DNA from: Hirudinaria manillensis
Taxonomy: Eukaryota; Annelida; Clitellata; Hirudinida; Hirudinidae
DNA: 64,000 nucleotides
Assembly (NCBI GenBank): GCA_034509925.1
Contig: CM067533.1
Coordinates: 6,568,035 to 6,632,034, forward strand
Direction of reading: 5' to 3'
In this document: positions 1 through 26,350 of the stretch, piece after piece
How the letters are laid out: each line of letters opens with the position of its first letter
How positions within the stretch are numbered: the first letter of the stretch is position 1
Notes under the pieces: model-generated
Told to the model about the DNA's origin: nothing
The model's input: only the letters and a program-made list of their open reading frames with translations
The model's database searches: none
Position numbers and translations under genes: made by a program

Positions 1-2407
1 GGACATAAGCAAGAAATAAAAAATAATTTCAAACATTCTTCAATAATCTTCAATTATCCATCCTTATATTCAGCACTGATATTCAGCTGCCATCAGCAGC
101 ACAAATCAAATAAATATAATTTTAATATTAAATAGTTATTAATTTATTAATTTGTATTAATTAAGCGATTAAAATTCCTAGCGTAGATTCTCAACAATTA
201 AACAAACGTAAACAAATTTGTTTACCTCGTAATTAAGTTTTTAAATTTTTGTTTTGAACGAATTCATTAATTAAAAACAGTCCGAGTACAAAAAAAAGCT
301 TATTTCTGCTGCACTCGTTGACCCGGAATCGTCTTCTATTTCAAAGGTCAACATCATCATCACCACTACCACCATAATCATCATCATCATCATCGTCATG
401 TCAACACCGAAAGCTCGATGAACTCGGATGGAAAAATATTTCTTGAGAGGGATCAGGAAGACCATATGTCTGGAGGACCAGATAACTGACACAAAATAGT
501 TTGGATGATGATGACGATCATGATGACGATCATGATGATGATGATGACGACGACGACGATATTGATAATGGCAATGACAATAAAGATGATTATTAAAAAT
601 GCGTATTTGTGGATTATCATTTGCTTCCTTTTAGTTCGATTCCAATTCAAAACATTGAAAAGTAACTGTTGAAAATCTTGGATCACTTCTAATCCTGTCT
701 TCGATTCTCTTAATAAACGTCAACTTTGCACTCGGAGTTCTTTTCGAGAGAAGCAAAAGTAAAGTCGGAGAACGTTTGTGTTTCTACGGAGCAGGAAAAT
801 CCTTTCTTGAGACTGGAAACGAAATTAAACTCAGAAAGTATATACATGTTTATATATGATTTTCAGGGCCGGTCTGTTTAGCGGAAGCATGCGCTTCCTT
901 AAGACTGATCCTATGAGTTTATTTTGTATTTTAAGTTCATTTGTACATAATGTACATAATTGTTTGTTTAATAATTTCATAAACTCAAAAAAGTTTCATT
1001 CTGTACCGTGGAATGTTTCCTTTCGAGACAATGTTTCCTCGTTTGATATTCAATTCTTTTCTCTCTAAACTGGAAAATTTAACGCATCTGACATCTATCT
1101 TGTGGATTGTTTTTGCCAGTTCTGCCATCTATCGCCTCTAATTATCTGATGTTATATCTGTCGCTTCAACCAAAATTTCTGTTTTAATTTCGAACGCGCT
1201 GGACAAAGAGTCTCTTATTTGTCTCCATCTGTCTCTTTCATGGAAGCATTATTCAATTTCGTCACGTTTTTGCGAAGTTTTCCTCTGGTTGATTTCAATC
1301 AACTTATCAGTTTTTTTTTGTTTTTTATTTCTTGTCTATTTAATATAATATTCAGTTCAACATCTTTGACATGTTAGGCGTAAATTTTGCCTTTTGAATT
1401 TATTTATTCCTTTGCGTTGCATTTTCGTCCTCAGATTTCTTCTGCTTTTCGAACAATTTTCGAAAAAATGAAACCGTAAAAGTTCAACGATAATTTCTTT
1501 TTTTAATTTCACAATTGGCCTCTTTCCTACTTTAAACTTTTCGGTTTCGGTTTTGGTTTGTAACTTTCAAGTTATTTTCAAACTTTCAAGTAATAACTTC
1601 AAAAGAAACGAAAATAACTGAATTCGACGCTGAAATTGCTGTTGACAGAATTTCAAATATAATTTTCCAACGAGACATTGAAAAGCAAATGTTGTTCTTA
1701 ATGGTAATTTTGTTACTTTAGTTTGGACAAGAAATAAATTATGAGTCCTTTATAATTATCAATAATATATAATACATTTTTATGATTTTAGTTTTAAAAA
1801 TAATGACGTAACTCTGATGACGTAATGACTCTTCTATTCTTATTGCATGACCGTCCACAAATAAGTTTATTTTTAATGAAATAAAAATAAAGGAGAAATA
1901 AATTACATAATAAGAATTCAAATAAATTTATTTTAATATATTATGTTATAAATAACGAACATTATATCATTATTAATATATTATTATCGTTAAATTAAAA
2001 GCAATATAGTTGTCGTTATTTCGGTGAATACGTCAAAGAACAGTAAAATAATTTATAAAATATAATTTCGTGAATATAATTTAATAAATTAAACAATTCT
2101 AGTAAACCGCTTACATCACAGATAGCTATCCCCGGTATTGGTTGTTAGATTTTATGTAATTGTTTATTTATTTATTTATTTATTTATTTATTATATTAAT
2201 TTAACAATTATTAATAGCTATTTGATAATAATTTTGGTATATTACAATAAATTTTTTATAAAAGTGGGTGCATAAATATAGCCCCTCACAAATTCCCAAG
2301 AAGAAAGGTTCTCGAAATTCTATTACATTTCAAATGAGACGGGATTTTGGATCACTTTGACTATAAAAGACATTTTCAAGCTTTTAATAAATGTATATAT
2401 ATTACAT

Positions 2408-2648
2408 TAATATAATATAATATAATATATAATATAATATAATTATAATATAATATAATATAATATAATATAATATAATATATAATATAATATAATATAA
2501 TATAATATAATATAATATAATATAATATAATATAATATAATATAATATAATATAATATAATATAATATAATATAATATAATATAATATAATATAATATAA
2601 TATAATATAATATAATATAATATAATATAATATAATATAATATAATAT
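2408..2648. repeat. (TATAA)n pentanucleotide microsatellite
   Basis: About 240 bp of near-perfect 5-bp repeats, with slightly imperfect copies near the left end. It lies in intergenic DNA and is the only one of the five (TATAA)n arrays in the window that is not inside an intron. Confidence 0.97.
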
Positions 2649-3215
2649 ATGTGTAATTGTAAATAGCTTAACAGTTAAATAAACCATAGTTATGGTTATG
2701 AATTAATTTTTAACGCACATTTACAGATCAAGTAAGAAAAAAACGAAGAACTTTTGAATGAGGAAATACAAACGATAAATCATTTTTGAATTATAAATAT
2801 TATTTACAAATATTTTCTAAATTCTAAATATTCTTTTATCATTTTTTAATTTTAATTTTATATATTTTAAATATCAATTTTACTATTTTATAATCAATTA
2901 ATTCAAAGGCCAATGAAAATCTTTCCGTTGAAATTCCAAAAGATAGTAAAACCGGGAAAAATGTAAAGGAATCTCCAAATTCTGGCTTCGTATCGACCTC
3001 GCGGTCAAAGGTTAAAGTTCACAGGTTAAGGTTGATTCCCTTCAGTTGATTAATTAACTTTTACTTTCAAAGAAAGAGTTCATTTCTGAAGCGTCATTGA
3101 ATTTAGGGATGAATTTTCATCTCATTTTATCAACTTTGAGTAAATAAACCGATATTAATGAGTATAAAATTAATATGGAATATTTAACAATTAAAAACAG
3201 TAATATTAAAAAAAT

Positions 3216-3315
3216 TTACATAAAATATTAAACAATTATTTTACATAAAATATTAAACAATTATTTTACATAAAATATTAAACAATTATTTTACATAAAA
3301 TATTAAACAATTATT
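3216..3315. repeat. 25-bp tandem repeat, four copies
   Basis: Four essentially identical head-to-tail copies of a 25-bp AT-rich unit beginning TTACATAAAATATTAAAC. They start at 3216, 3241, 3266 and 3291. There are no spacers between the copies, so this is a minisatellite and not a CRISPR-like array. Confidence 0.95.
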
Positions 3316-3917
3316 CAATAATTCGATTCATTCAATGACGAATGTCAAATGAAATCAATGCATAACTTGTTTTTGTATTTTCCTCAAAGTGGGTGTAGAT
3401 ACTTCCCCGGTCTTTCTGAATGAATGAGTTTCTAAGAAAAGCAGTTGAATGCTATCGATCGATTTATACCTAAGACGTAATGGTTTTATTATGACATTTA
3501 TTATGACATTTATTATGATGCCTCATCGTGGCACAATATTATTTAGAAGCAATGGTTGTTACATTGTCTTTTGTCATGGCTTTCTATGGTGACTGCCACA
3601 TGAATTGGGCCTCAAAGTGTCAACCAGTAGTAGGAGGACAATACAAAGATGGTCGCAAGCAATTCTTGTTCTGCAAGTCACGTAATAAAATAAACTTAGC
3701 TGTCAAGAACAACTTAGTTCTTCGCTTGAATCTCTGATGCCGTTCTGATCTAAAACAGCCAAATAAATTAAAGTCTGCTGAGTAATAGTTTTTTTTTAAA
3801 TTAGTTTTGTTTAATATATTGAAATAATATATTGAAAATAACCTTGAATTATTAAAATATAAAGTGTTTTTTTTTTATTTTATCGTAAAACAGCGTCTAA
3901 GGTCATTAAAATAAAAC

Positions 3918-5057
3918 ATGGATGGCACGAATTCAGAAGATTTCGTGAAGAAAGGTGAATTTAAATTTAAATTGTTTTGAAATTTGAAATTAAAAATCTT
4001 TTTTCATGGTTTATTATATATTAATTATTTGTTTATTTGTTATTATTTCGCACTCATTATTGGATTTTTTACGAAAGTCAATTGCGCAATATTCATAAGA
4101 TGAAAGCTGGTAATTCCAAGAAATAAAAATAAATATTTTTCTGAAATTATAAAATCAATGAATCGATATTCAAAGGCAGAATTCAAGGACCTATTCCGGT
4201 TTATGAGGGATCGTACATCCCTGACCCAGATTTCCAGGGAATCGACCCCTTACCGGAAGTACATCCGTCAACGATTGTTTATCCTAGGCTTCCACCAACG
4301 GGTAGTTGAAACTCATCGTCGTCATCCTCATCATCATCGTCATCGTCGTCGTCGTCATCGTCACCTTTCGTCGTCAACAACCACAGAACATCATCATCAT
4401 AATCGCCTCATTAATATGAAATCTCTGACCCGTGATCGATCGTCCCGAAGCAGCTTTCTGGTCATTATTCAAAATTAAACATTTTTCTGAGAATAACATG
4501 AAAACCCGTTAATACCCGCGTGGTGGTTTTTTTTAAATTCAAAATAAAAAAAAATCCTTTTAAAATTATTTTGCGAAAAAGTTAACATCAGCGATATTAT
4601 TATAAACATGTAATAATAATAATAATAATAATAATAATGAAATTAAATATTTGTTTCCTTTTAAAAAATTGTACCGCTGTGGATTTTACTGACGTAAATC
4701 ATTTCACAAGCACATCTGTTATTTCCATGGATAATAAATAATTACAAATAAATACAAATAATAACTGATTAATTATTAAATTAATTTCCTGCAATTCACT
4801 ACTTTCAAAAAGTTATATACATTCCTTCTTTCATTCATTCATTCTTTCATTTATTCTCTCATTCATTCATTCATTCGTTCATTCATTGAATGATTTGAAT
4901 GCACTGAGTGCATTGACACTCTCCTGCGGACCATTTCGTGACATTCTTCTTGGGTGGAAATGATATTAATCATTTTCATAAAAAAAATTAGTTGCACTAG
5001 AAGGCTTAGAATTATATATTTCGGAATGACAACAACAACAACAACAACAATAACAAC

Positions 5058-5138
<81 letters not shown>

Positions 5139-8100
5139 CTTTATGGTTATGATTTGTGTGCAAAATTGTATCGAAGAATTCTACGACAATCAGAAGGTTG
5201 TTGTTTTTTTTTTGTTTTCAATAATTTCTCCGAAATATTAATTTTGCTGCTTTGAATCAATAAAGACATTTGCCATCATTGAAAATAATAAATTTAAAGA
5301 ATTTTGGAATTTGTTTACATTTGTTCATTGGTTCCTATTTGCAAAGTCTGTCCTTGAAACCCACATAAAGACTTTTCGACATCTGTTTGACTTCATTTTA
5401 CAATTACAAATTCAAGTCGTAACCGGTCAACCGTCACCCTCTCAACCGTTGGACCGTGAAGCGATCTCGGCGAGAACAAGTGCCCCTCCGAAGCCAACCG
5501 TGGATCCACCATGGCCACCACCACCACCACTGGCCATCAAAGGCAACGTCCAAGACCACGTCAAACCTTTTCGTTGGACTCCGGACCAAGGAGCCGCTGA
5601 TAGGCTGCAGGTCGGTGACGTCACTTCAAGGACACTTGGTGACGTCATGATACCGAGAATGAATCCATCCAATCCTTCTCCTCTTGGCATTAGTTAACTT
5701 CAGTTACTTTTGTTTAATTTTCAAGAATTTAATCGATTATTTGAATTAATTTTATATTAAATTGCTTTTTAGTCAGGGTTGAATGATTGAGAACTCTAAC
5801 TAAACACTATACTGTACACAGTATACTTTAACCTCTGGCGATGTTATTTCAACCAGGTAATCCAGGTTTGGCTTTGTTGATGGAGACTCCAACACTGCCC
5901 AACGTACCTGCCGGATTGACACGCTTGACTCGAGTCAATAAAATTTACATCGACCGCTTCGATGATAAATGCAAAGGCAAAAATAATAATATTTCAACAA
6001 TATTTATTAAAGGCAGCTTATTATTAGCTTTCGAGGATTAATTAAAATTATTTAATCTTATTTTTGACAAAGGTCAGTCTTAAGGAAGCACATAACAATT
6101 TATTTATATCTAATTATTCTGTAATTGATGTCTAATTAATTGTTAATAAATTTACAAATATTTAATAAATATTACAAAATAATTATGTTTTACAGCAAGG
6201 GGGTTTTCATTACACAAGTACATGGTCCTGAATGATTCAGGTTATCGGATGTTTACGGCTCTGGAAGGTTTTAAACATTTTAAATATTTTTAACGAATAA
6301 AGCCAAAATTGTGGAATAATCTTTAAGAAAAATAAACAAACAAACAAACAATTTAACAAACATAAATTGCTTTCTAAACGATGAAAATAATTTAATTTTC
6401 CACAAAGAACATTTTGCCTGGAAAAAATTCGGGAGCGGATGCCAGCAGAGATTGATTCTTCGTTTCGTTGATGAGGAAGGAAAAGTGAGTTGGATGCGGT
6501 TTTTAATTTCAATTATTTACAATTATAATCATAATTATCGTAGTTAATTGCCGATAATTATTTATTAAATTGTCAATAATTAGTCGCAAGTGTTAGCAGT
6601 TGCTGACTATACTTTTTAATATTATAATATTGTTACATATGTTACTTATTATAATTATAATTATCATTGCTCCTAAACAAATTATAGTTGTTTATTGTCT
6701 CTCAATGATAAACATTCCTTTGAAATCATTTCATAAAAAAACGCTCGTGATTTTGAATTATGCTGGTATTATTCAAAAATCTTCTAAGTTTATTGTTAAC
6801 CACGCGCGGCCTTCCTATTCAGAATTATTGTTATGTAATTTATCATATTATTATTATTGTTATATATTGTTTATACTCCGTTGTGTATGGGAATTGACAT
6901 CTATTAACAGATATTTATGATTTTAAATTTTAAAAATCACTTCTCAAAACGAAAATTGTCCAATCCAGGAGCTGATAAGGGCGACAAAGGAATTGACGTT
7001 TTCAGATTGTGAAATACTCGTCGAAGCTGCTGTCGGCGAAGTCTGCGGCTACGTGAGGAAAACGTGAGCATTTCAAGTTTCTTTGGCGTCCACTTTCATG
7101 TCTTTGTTATCATCCGAGCAGACGGATTCGGGAAAGGAAGGGGTTGGGGCCTAGGATGGACCTATGCCCTGCCTTGCTACTCTGAAAAGGTTTTAGGAAC
7201 GGTTACCGAATTCGGGGGACGGATTTTATCTTTAACTTTAATATATTTTTTGTCTTATTTTTACATTTTCCTCCGTCGTCCTGCCTTACTTTTTATTGTG
7301 CTCCCCGCCAAAATATTGCGGATCGGCCACTACTACTCTCAAGCTTTGATCGAACACATGATGAAGAGGCTGCTGTTTTCATCTCCATGTATTTACGCAC
7401 ATATGCGCCCATTTGATAACGTGTTGATTAAATATGTTTGCTTAATTTTCGTGATTTATCATCGACCGATGATCTGAAATACGGTGTAATAAATTCGTGA
7501 TAAACAGGCATGTGCTTCAACTATTAGCGCATCGGCCAAATTTATCATCGAATCCGAATAGAGACTAAAAGATTTATGACTTTAAATGTTTAAAAAATGT
7601 TTATTCAAGTAGCGTTATCATTAATTTAATTATTCGTTACATTAATTATTCATGACATTAGCCACTTGAGCCATCTCTGAGATTTAGTCACGAATAAAAG
7701 CAACAAGGAATCCTTAAAGTAGAAAAATCACATTTTTAATCACTTGAAACACTTGAAAACAAAATGAGATAATCCGATTTAATAAATTTTGCAGAAATCA
7801 TGGATGTGCTGTTCTGAACTCAAACAAAGACACCATGTTGACGATAAGAGACGCTATGGTGCCATTTTGTATTTGTGGTAGCTTCGTTTCGGAGGTTCGG
7901 TTGTTCATTCTTTCTGTCCTTACTTCTTATAATCCCTCGTTCAATCATTCATTGCTTGCAAAAAATAAAAGCTGGTCGCTGCTTTCACATCGGCATGGGA
8001 TTTGTTTGAGTGTGCTTGTTTCGAGAAAAATTCTGCTATTAATAGTATAATATTCTGGTAAATATTTTCTGTTGTTATGTTATTAATCAGTTCAGCTGCT

Positions 8101-8430
8101 TAACCCTTCAGAATTCCAAAGCACTTAAATTCTTGTGATTTAATTCGATTTGTGCGCAGTTACAAAATGAATTAAATGCGATAACGATAGAGATTGTTTC
8201 CATCTCCAGGTGATCGGCATGGACGGGTCGATAGTTGGCAGGACGGAAATCGAACATTCTAGCAACCAATCCTCCGTAACCTGTTTGTTTTAATGTCATT
8301 GAAACCATAATCAACTAACTTGATTAATATTCAACATTTACCAAAAAATTCACTCGATTCAGTTCCAAAAGACCTGGACTTCCGAATGAAGGCTGTATTA
8401 CTCAGCTTCACAATTTTAAGTCAAAGCTAA
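3918..8430 (+). CDS. PLSCR: Phospholipid scramblase family protein (10 exons)
   Basis: Scramblases of this family are membrane-anchored lipid-transfer or signalling proteins. Exons: 3918-3954, 4176-4301, 5417-5614 (3' end uncertain), 5857-5976, 6196-6267, 6408-6484, 6969-7063, 7795-7894, 8210-8282 and 8363-8430, giving 321 aa, near the size of human PLSCR1. All phases match. A proline-rich N-terminus (PPWPPPPP) precedes the family core: LPNVPAGLTRL (like NCPPGLEYL), HKYMVLNDSGYRMFTALE, RLILRFVDEEGKELI, EILVEAAVGEVCGYV, MDGSIVG, and a final FPKDLDFRMKAVLL just before the stop, as in the family's C-terminal helix. The cysteine cluster and the acidic calcium-binding residues of PLSCR1 are not visible, so calcium-driven scrambling is doubtful. 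The intron after 5976 appears to start with GC. Exon 3 may instead end at 5638 or 5692. A possible AATAAA lies at 8977-8982. Family assignment is fairly sure; the exact N-terminal half is less so. Confidence 0.8.
4610..5137. repeat. (AAT)n and (ACA)n microsatellites in scramblase intron 2
   Basis: A short (AAT)n run lies at about 4610-4637. An (ACA)n tract at about 5031-5055 passes directly into about 80 bp of (AAT)n ending at 5137. The isoleucine-rich or tyrosine-rich open frames over this stretch come from the repeat. Confidence 0.9.
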
Positions 8431-8654
8431 ATCCATGGTAATTTTTTTTATGTTTATGGTGGTGACATTTAAAGTTATTTAGCAAATTAGTACTTCACTA
8501 TCGATATTGATTGCCAGGCATCTCTTATGCTAACAGATTGACCATAAAATATTCTTTCATTGCAGAACTTTGTCTAACCACACACCAGAAAAATTTGGAA
8601 TTTTAGCAACCACGATCGTCCTCTAGAGTTTTATTTCTTAGATTCTTCATTATA

Positions 8655-8772
8655 AGACTCAGACACTGACAGCTATTTGGTCTTAAGCTCACTATTAGTA
8701 ATTGGTAAAAACCAGACTCAGACACTGACAGCTATTTGGTCTTAAGCTCACTATTAGTAATTGGTAAAAACC
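8655..8772. repeat. 59-bp exact tandem duplication
   Basis: Two adjacent copies of a 59-bp unit beginning AGACTCAGACACTGACAGC, at 8655-8713 and 8714-8772, with no differences that I can see. Such identity suggests a recent duplication, or an assembly artefact. Confidence 0.95.
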
Positions 8773-9343
8773 ATGCTGTTAACTATTTAGATTTGAACTG
8801 GTACTACCTTGGACTAATCTTAATCTTAATCTTAGGTACTCATTCGACTTTATTTTGATGACATAGTAAAACAAAAACAGTGTCATTGGTCGTCGTTATT
8901 CATTTAAATACAGGTGAATTCCCCCATCAAAACTCGCAAACAGCCAAACAAAACAAAATGAGCCGGCACGAAAGTTAATAAATAATATTTCAACAAGGAA
9001 TTTCTAATTTGAGGACCGACCAATCGGGGAGATGTACTTGCATGGGAGAGGTCTCATTTGCAGGGCTGTTGAATGCAAATCAGAGCGAGCCGTCGCTTTG
9101 GAATTGGACCGGCTAGCCGATCGGATTCGAAGCCGTGAACGCCCCTCGCAAAAACTCTGAAAACGACGGTGACAATCCCGAGGGGATTAATCGAGGTGAC
9201 TGAGAGAAAAATAAATAAAAAGCAATTCTTTTTAAAGATGAAAAGCAACAAAAAGTTAATAATAAATTAATAGTTTAAAAGTAAAGTGAAGAACGCTTTG
9301 TGTTAATGCATGCGTCGTGAAGACTAGTCGACATATTTGCACG

Positions 9344-9793
9344 TCAGGGGGGCACAACCTCGCCCGGACCGGGCCGACTCGTCCGTGCGATTCCGATAAG
9401 GTCATAAAAATATCGACTTTGAAAAAAAATAGGTAATCCAATCCGACAAATTCCCCTGGAATCTCTTAGTTTTTCGATTTCATAACTATCGAGAACTTCA
9501 ATAGTGACGGCAATGACTGACGGGTGGTTAAAAATAAGCGAATGTGCAAGTCGTGTCCGTTCGTTAATGTTGATAATAGACCGATTAGTTACAAGAACCA
9601 AATTCGCGATCTCCCTATCGTCAAATCCTGCATCTTTGGCACTAAATTCATTGCAGGAGATTGATTTTTCATGGCAGACAAATGTCCAACAAGCAAAAGA
9701 ATCTTCTGAAAACATAAAATAATCAACATCTCGACCCGGACGAATCCGGCAACAACGACCGTATAATAAATTTATCGTCTTTTGATCTGACAT
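9344..9793 (-). CDS. Hypothetical 149-aa open frame
   Basis: An ATG-initiated frame of 149 codons starting at 9793, with mixed amino-acid composition and no simple repeat. That is unusual for an open frame in this AT-rich DNA. I recognise no domain, signal peptide or membrane segment. It could be a small intronless gene, part of a decayed mobile element or chance. It lies downstream of the HIPK stop codon on the same strand, so it could also fall in or beyond the HIPK 3' UTR. Confidence 0.2.
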   Translation of the reverse strand: MSDQKTINLLYGRCCRIRPGRDVDYFMFSEDSFACWTFVCHEKSISCNEFSAKDAGFDDREIANLVLVTNRSIININERTRLAHSLIFNHPSVIAVTIEVLDSYEIEKLRDSRGICRIGLPIFFQSRYFYDLIGIARTSRPGPGEVVPP

Positions 9794-10592
9794 TATATAT
9801 GGAATGCAAACAAACTTAGCAACGTCTGTAAATAGCAGGATGTCGGCAATAGAGACACTACGCCTAATTCTATGCGTGACGTGGCATGTCGAACGTGTTG
9901 AAGCTTCGAGAAGTCTTTTGAGGAGTAAAATTCATGACTTTTGTTACTGAAATAGAGGCATGTTAAACTTCAAAATCCTAAAATCCATCAAATGCTCGAT
10001 CGCATGTCTCATTCCAAAAGCAAAACAAGCAGCTCGTTAAGAAATATCATAACTTATTAAAATGGTAATGTCGACAAATAGGTATAAGTTCACGAGCTTC
10101 CGTACCTCCGGCACTACGAGTCTACGCGTACGTCGAGGTGTTCTGCAACCGTCGAAGCACGAAGTTCACTCAACCGAGACGATGCAAAATAAGTGCCGCA
10201 TCAGTGACAAGCCATTTCGGGGTGAAAGCAAATCACACATTTCGTTTCCGTCTGCCGGCGAACGAAATGCAATTAAAATCGTAAACGTGGCTTCGTCAAT
10301 TGGCGACCTAGTGAATGCAAGTTCGACTGAGCGAAGAGTAGGTCGTCCTTCATCGAACTACAACTGCCTCCCCCTTTTTAAGAGGCTCTGGAAACAAGCT
10401 TGAGGGAAGACATCGAAGGGTAATGCTCTCGTTAAAGAGTAAATCACCAAAGTTTTCGCCGAACGTCGTCACGAGTCCAATTCATTCTAGTAGTTCTTTA
10501 GTAGCATGTTCTTCTAAAAAAACAAGTCCTTGGTTGGATCTTCATCCTCCTCCTCCTCCTCCTCCTCCTAAAGTCTCAAAGAAGTCCTTCGT

Positions 10593-18008
<7,416 letters not shown>

Positions 18009-18012
18009 TTTC

Positions 18013-19550
18013 CTGCAAAGGACATTATTTTTCTACGATCGATAAAAACCTGATATTGTATTGTAAACCCAATAAAGGAATATCAAATCTATATAATATT
18101 TAAATGATGTTTTGGGTGTTGATACTTGCATTAAGGACAGGACTCGAGGAAACATCTAATCCGTTCTAACTTGATGGCGAAATGAATGTTAATACTAAGG
18201 GAATGCATACAGCTATTGGAATGAAGGAGCGATTTTATTTTCTAAGCGCTTACGCATATTATGTAAGTTGACTCTTTGTCTCGAAGGCCTATCAATGAGT
18301 CACAAATGAAATTGCTTGACTTATGCTTATATTTGCTTGTGTAATGGCTTAGTTATATTTGCTTATGCAATGCGATCATGAGCTAACGGAGATGAAAGTA
18401 TGAGCAGCAGATATTATGCTACTTAGGAGATAAACCAAAACCATCTCAAAAAGACTGACTTGAAAGGATTAAAGAATTTACTCTATTGGCACTGGATTTG
18501 AAACACTCCTATTTAATTCATGTTGGTTAAGTAGATCTATTGAGAGATTTCATTTCTTCCGATGCCTTTAATACCTTCATTCTCAAAGTTTCATAATGCA
18601 CTCGAAAATATTAATTTTTACAAATTTAATTTTAATAATGTCTAAATATGTATTTAACTGTGGCGTAACATTTTTAACCTTTGAATTTTGCTCATGCCCA
18701 TTAAAAATTATTGAAGCCAACAGGTTAAATAAGTTATTTAACAAGTTAATATTTAAATCAGTCACATTTAAGCTAACTCCATGGCAACTATATACACTTA
18801 AATGCCAGTTATTCAACCTCGATTACCATATTTTTTTTTATAGTAAAAACCATTGCAAAAAAGGAAGCAAAGGACACTTTAGTCAACCTTTGATCTAGTG
18901 AAATAATTAAAAGAAATTAAATTAATTTATATAATACTATTGGGAAGTAAATTTTATTTGTTGACCGGAGCAAAAAGTGATTTCTGATTTTATTCAAAAT
19001 CAAAAGTAATTATACCCATTCCAGCCAAAAGGAATGTTGCATAAATAAAAGTAAAAGACAACTCTTTTCAATCTACTTTTTGACTCTGGAAATCCATGGC
19101 AAACTGATAAAACTTTGCTTTTGCCAAACAATTATCTAGAAAATCACCAAAAGAACATTGAAGACTCAGGTTGAGCCCGGATATCCCATACCTACCCCCA
19201 CAATATAGGGATCCATTGGCGCATGAAAAGGATGCCAAATCAAAATTATTGACTTTTAAGATTTGTGGCTAGTTTACGAGGACAACGACCCGACCGCTTG
19301 GGTATTTTTCCGAAATAAGATTGTATCTGCTCACTAAAACTTCCTAGTATTAAAAAAAAAGTTGTCATCAATCGCGTTTTTAACAATAATTAGATGAATT
19401 CAATTTTATTAAATCTTCAACAGAAACCTAGTAGTTACCAAGCAACAGGCTCCACCTAACGCAGACATTTTGTTGTGTTTACCTTTTTATTTTTAACGTC
19501 TTCGAGATTTATTCTAGACAGTGTTGCAGTCATTTCTGAATTGCTCGGAA
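18013..19550. promoter_or_regulatory. Shared upstream region of divergent HIPK and KIF3A
   Basis: The HIPK and KIF3A start codons face away from each other and are 1,543 bp apart. An AG acceptor just before 18012 shows that HIPK has at least one more 5' untranslated exon in or beyond this stretch. No TATA box stands out. A 100-codon plus-strand frame at 18596-18898 has no recognisable content. Control of both genes from here is inferred from geometry only. Confidence 0.4.
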
Positions 19551-25740
<6,190 letters not shown>

Positions 25741-26350
25741 AAGAGGAAACCCACTTGAGGGACATACAGGCATGCCACTAATCACAATAGAATACAGAAC
25801 TGGATTTGAGTTACCTAAAGTGCTTTTAGGCAAATATTTGAGTACTGGTTTTTCACATTTTCTAGTCATATGAAATAATCAAAATATTCAATGTATGTTT
25901 TTTTCTTTCTTTGTGTTACTATGCTTGACAAAAACACGTTTGTATCATGTTAAAAGTTTGAAAATTAAAACAAAAGCAGATTTCAATGTTGCTCGTTACA
26001 ATGGAATTGCGTCATTTCTTTGACTCGTGTCCATCAACTCCAAAACAACGTCGCAACTGCAGGCAAAAAAATGACAGACGCGTCACGTCGTATTTGGCAT
26101 TTAAAAAAAGCATAGTCACTCGACGATATAAACGGCTTTAAGAATATCTCGAGGGATGCCGAGTTAAGTTGCAACTGAGTTCTCCTGGCACGGCAACTTC
26201 CGATGCTATCAAATTGATAAGGTTGTTGTTCAAAAAGGGATATTATGAGAATAATAAGCAGGCAAATATGTCTGTATTATAACTTTAGAAAAACAGAGAA
26301 ACGTGTAATTAGTTCATTCATTCATCGTCACGAATATTTACATCTCAATT
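25741..26350. other. Convergent 3' region of KIF3A and TOPORS
   Basis: 610 bp separate the KIF3A and TOPORS stop codons. The region holds both 3' UTRs, with ATTAAA at 25964-25969 for KIF3A. I found no canonical AATAAA for TOPORS on the minus strand. No coding sequence is recognised. Confidence 0.6.
25964..25969 (+). terminator. Candidate poly(A) signal of KIF3A
   Basis: An ATTAAA hexamer 224 nt after the KIF3A stop codon. This is a motif match only. Confidence 0.35.

Larger units (their letters stand above)
1..3917. other. Intergenic, repeat-rich; no gene recognised
   Basis: I see no exon that I can assign to a family. The open frames here are short, or run through low-complexity (GAT/GAC)n DNA at about 500-560, (TTTA)n at about 2161-2193, the (TATAA)n array at 2408-2648 and the 25-bp tandem repeat at 3216-3315. 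The 69-codon frame at 3528-3737 resembles nothing I know. The stretch ends at the first coding exon of the scramblase gene and should contain its promoter, but no convincing TATA box or initiator stands out. Confidence 0.6.
8431..10592. other. Intergenic region between scramblase and HIPK 3' ends
   Basis: The two flanking genes converge on this region, so it should hold both 3' UTRs. It contains a 59-bp exact tandem duplication at 8655-8772. From about 9,000 to 10,400 the sequence is visibly less AT-rich than the flanks, with a 149-codon minus-strand frame at 9344-9793 and a 113-codon plus-strand frame at 10062-10403. Neither matches a family I know. Confidence 0.5.

Noticed and set aside
3216-3315. 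Regular 25-bp repeats resembling a CRISPR array
   Set aside because: Repeats are directly adjacent with no spacers, in a eukaryotic genome.
5442-5690. Minus-strand Gly-rich frame opposite the scramblase proline-rich exon
   Set aside because: A proline-rich exon read backwards gives glycine-rich sequence; the plus strand fits a phase-consistent gene.
7510-7560. AG-preceded segment reading SASAKFIIESE, at first a candidate scramblase exon
   Set aside because: Wrong phase for the preceding donor and it ends in a stop; the exon at 7795-7894 fits both phase and family alignment.
10062-10403. 113-codon plus-strand frame
   Set aside because: No domain or family similarity; it lies in the presumed HIPK 3' flank and cannot be separated from chance.
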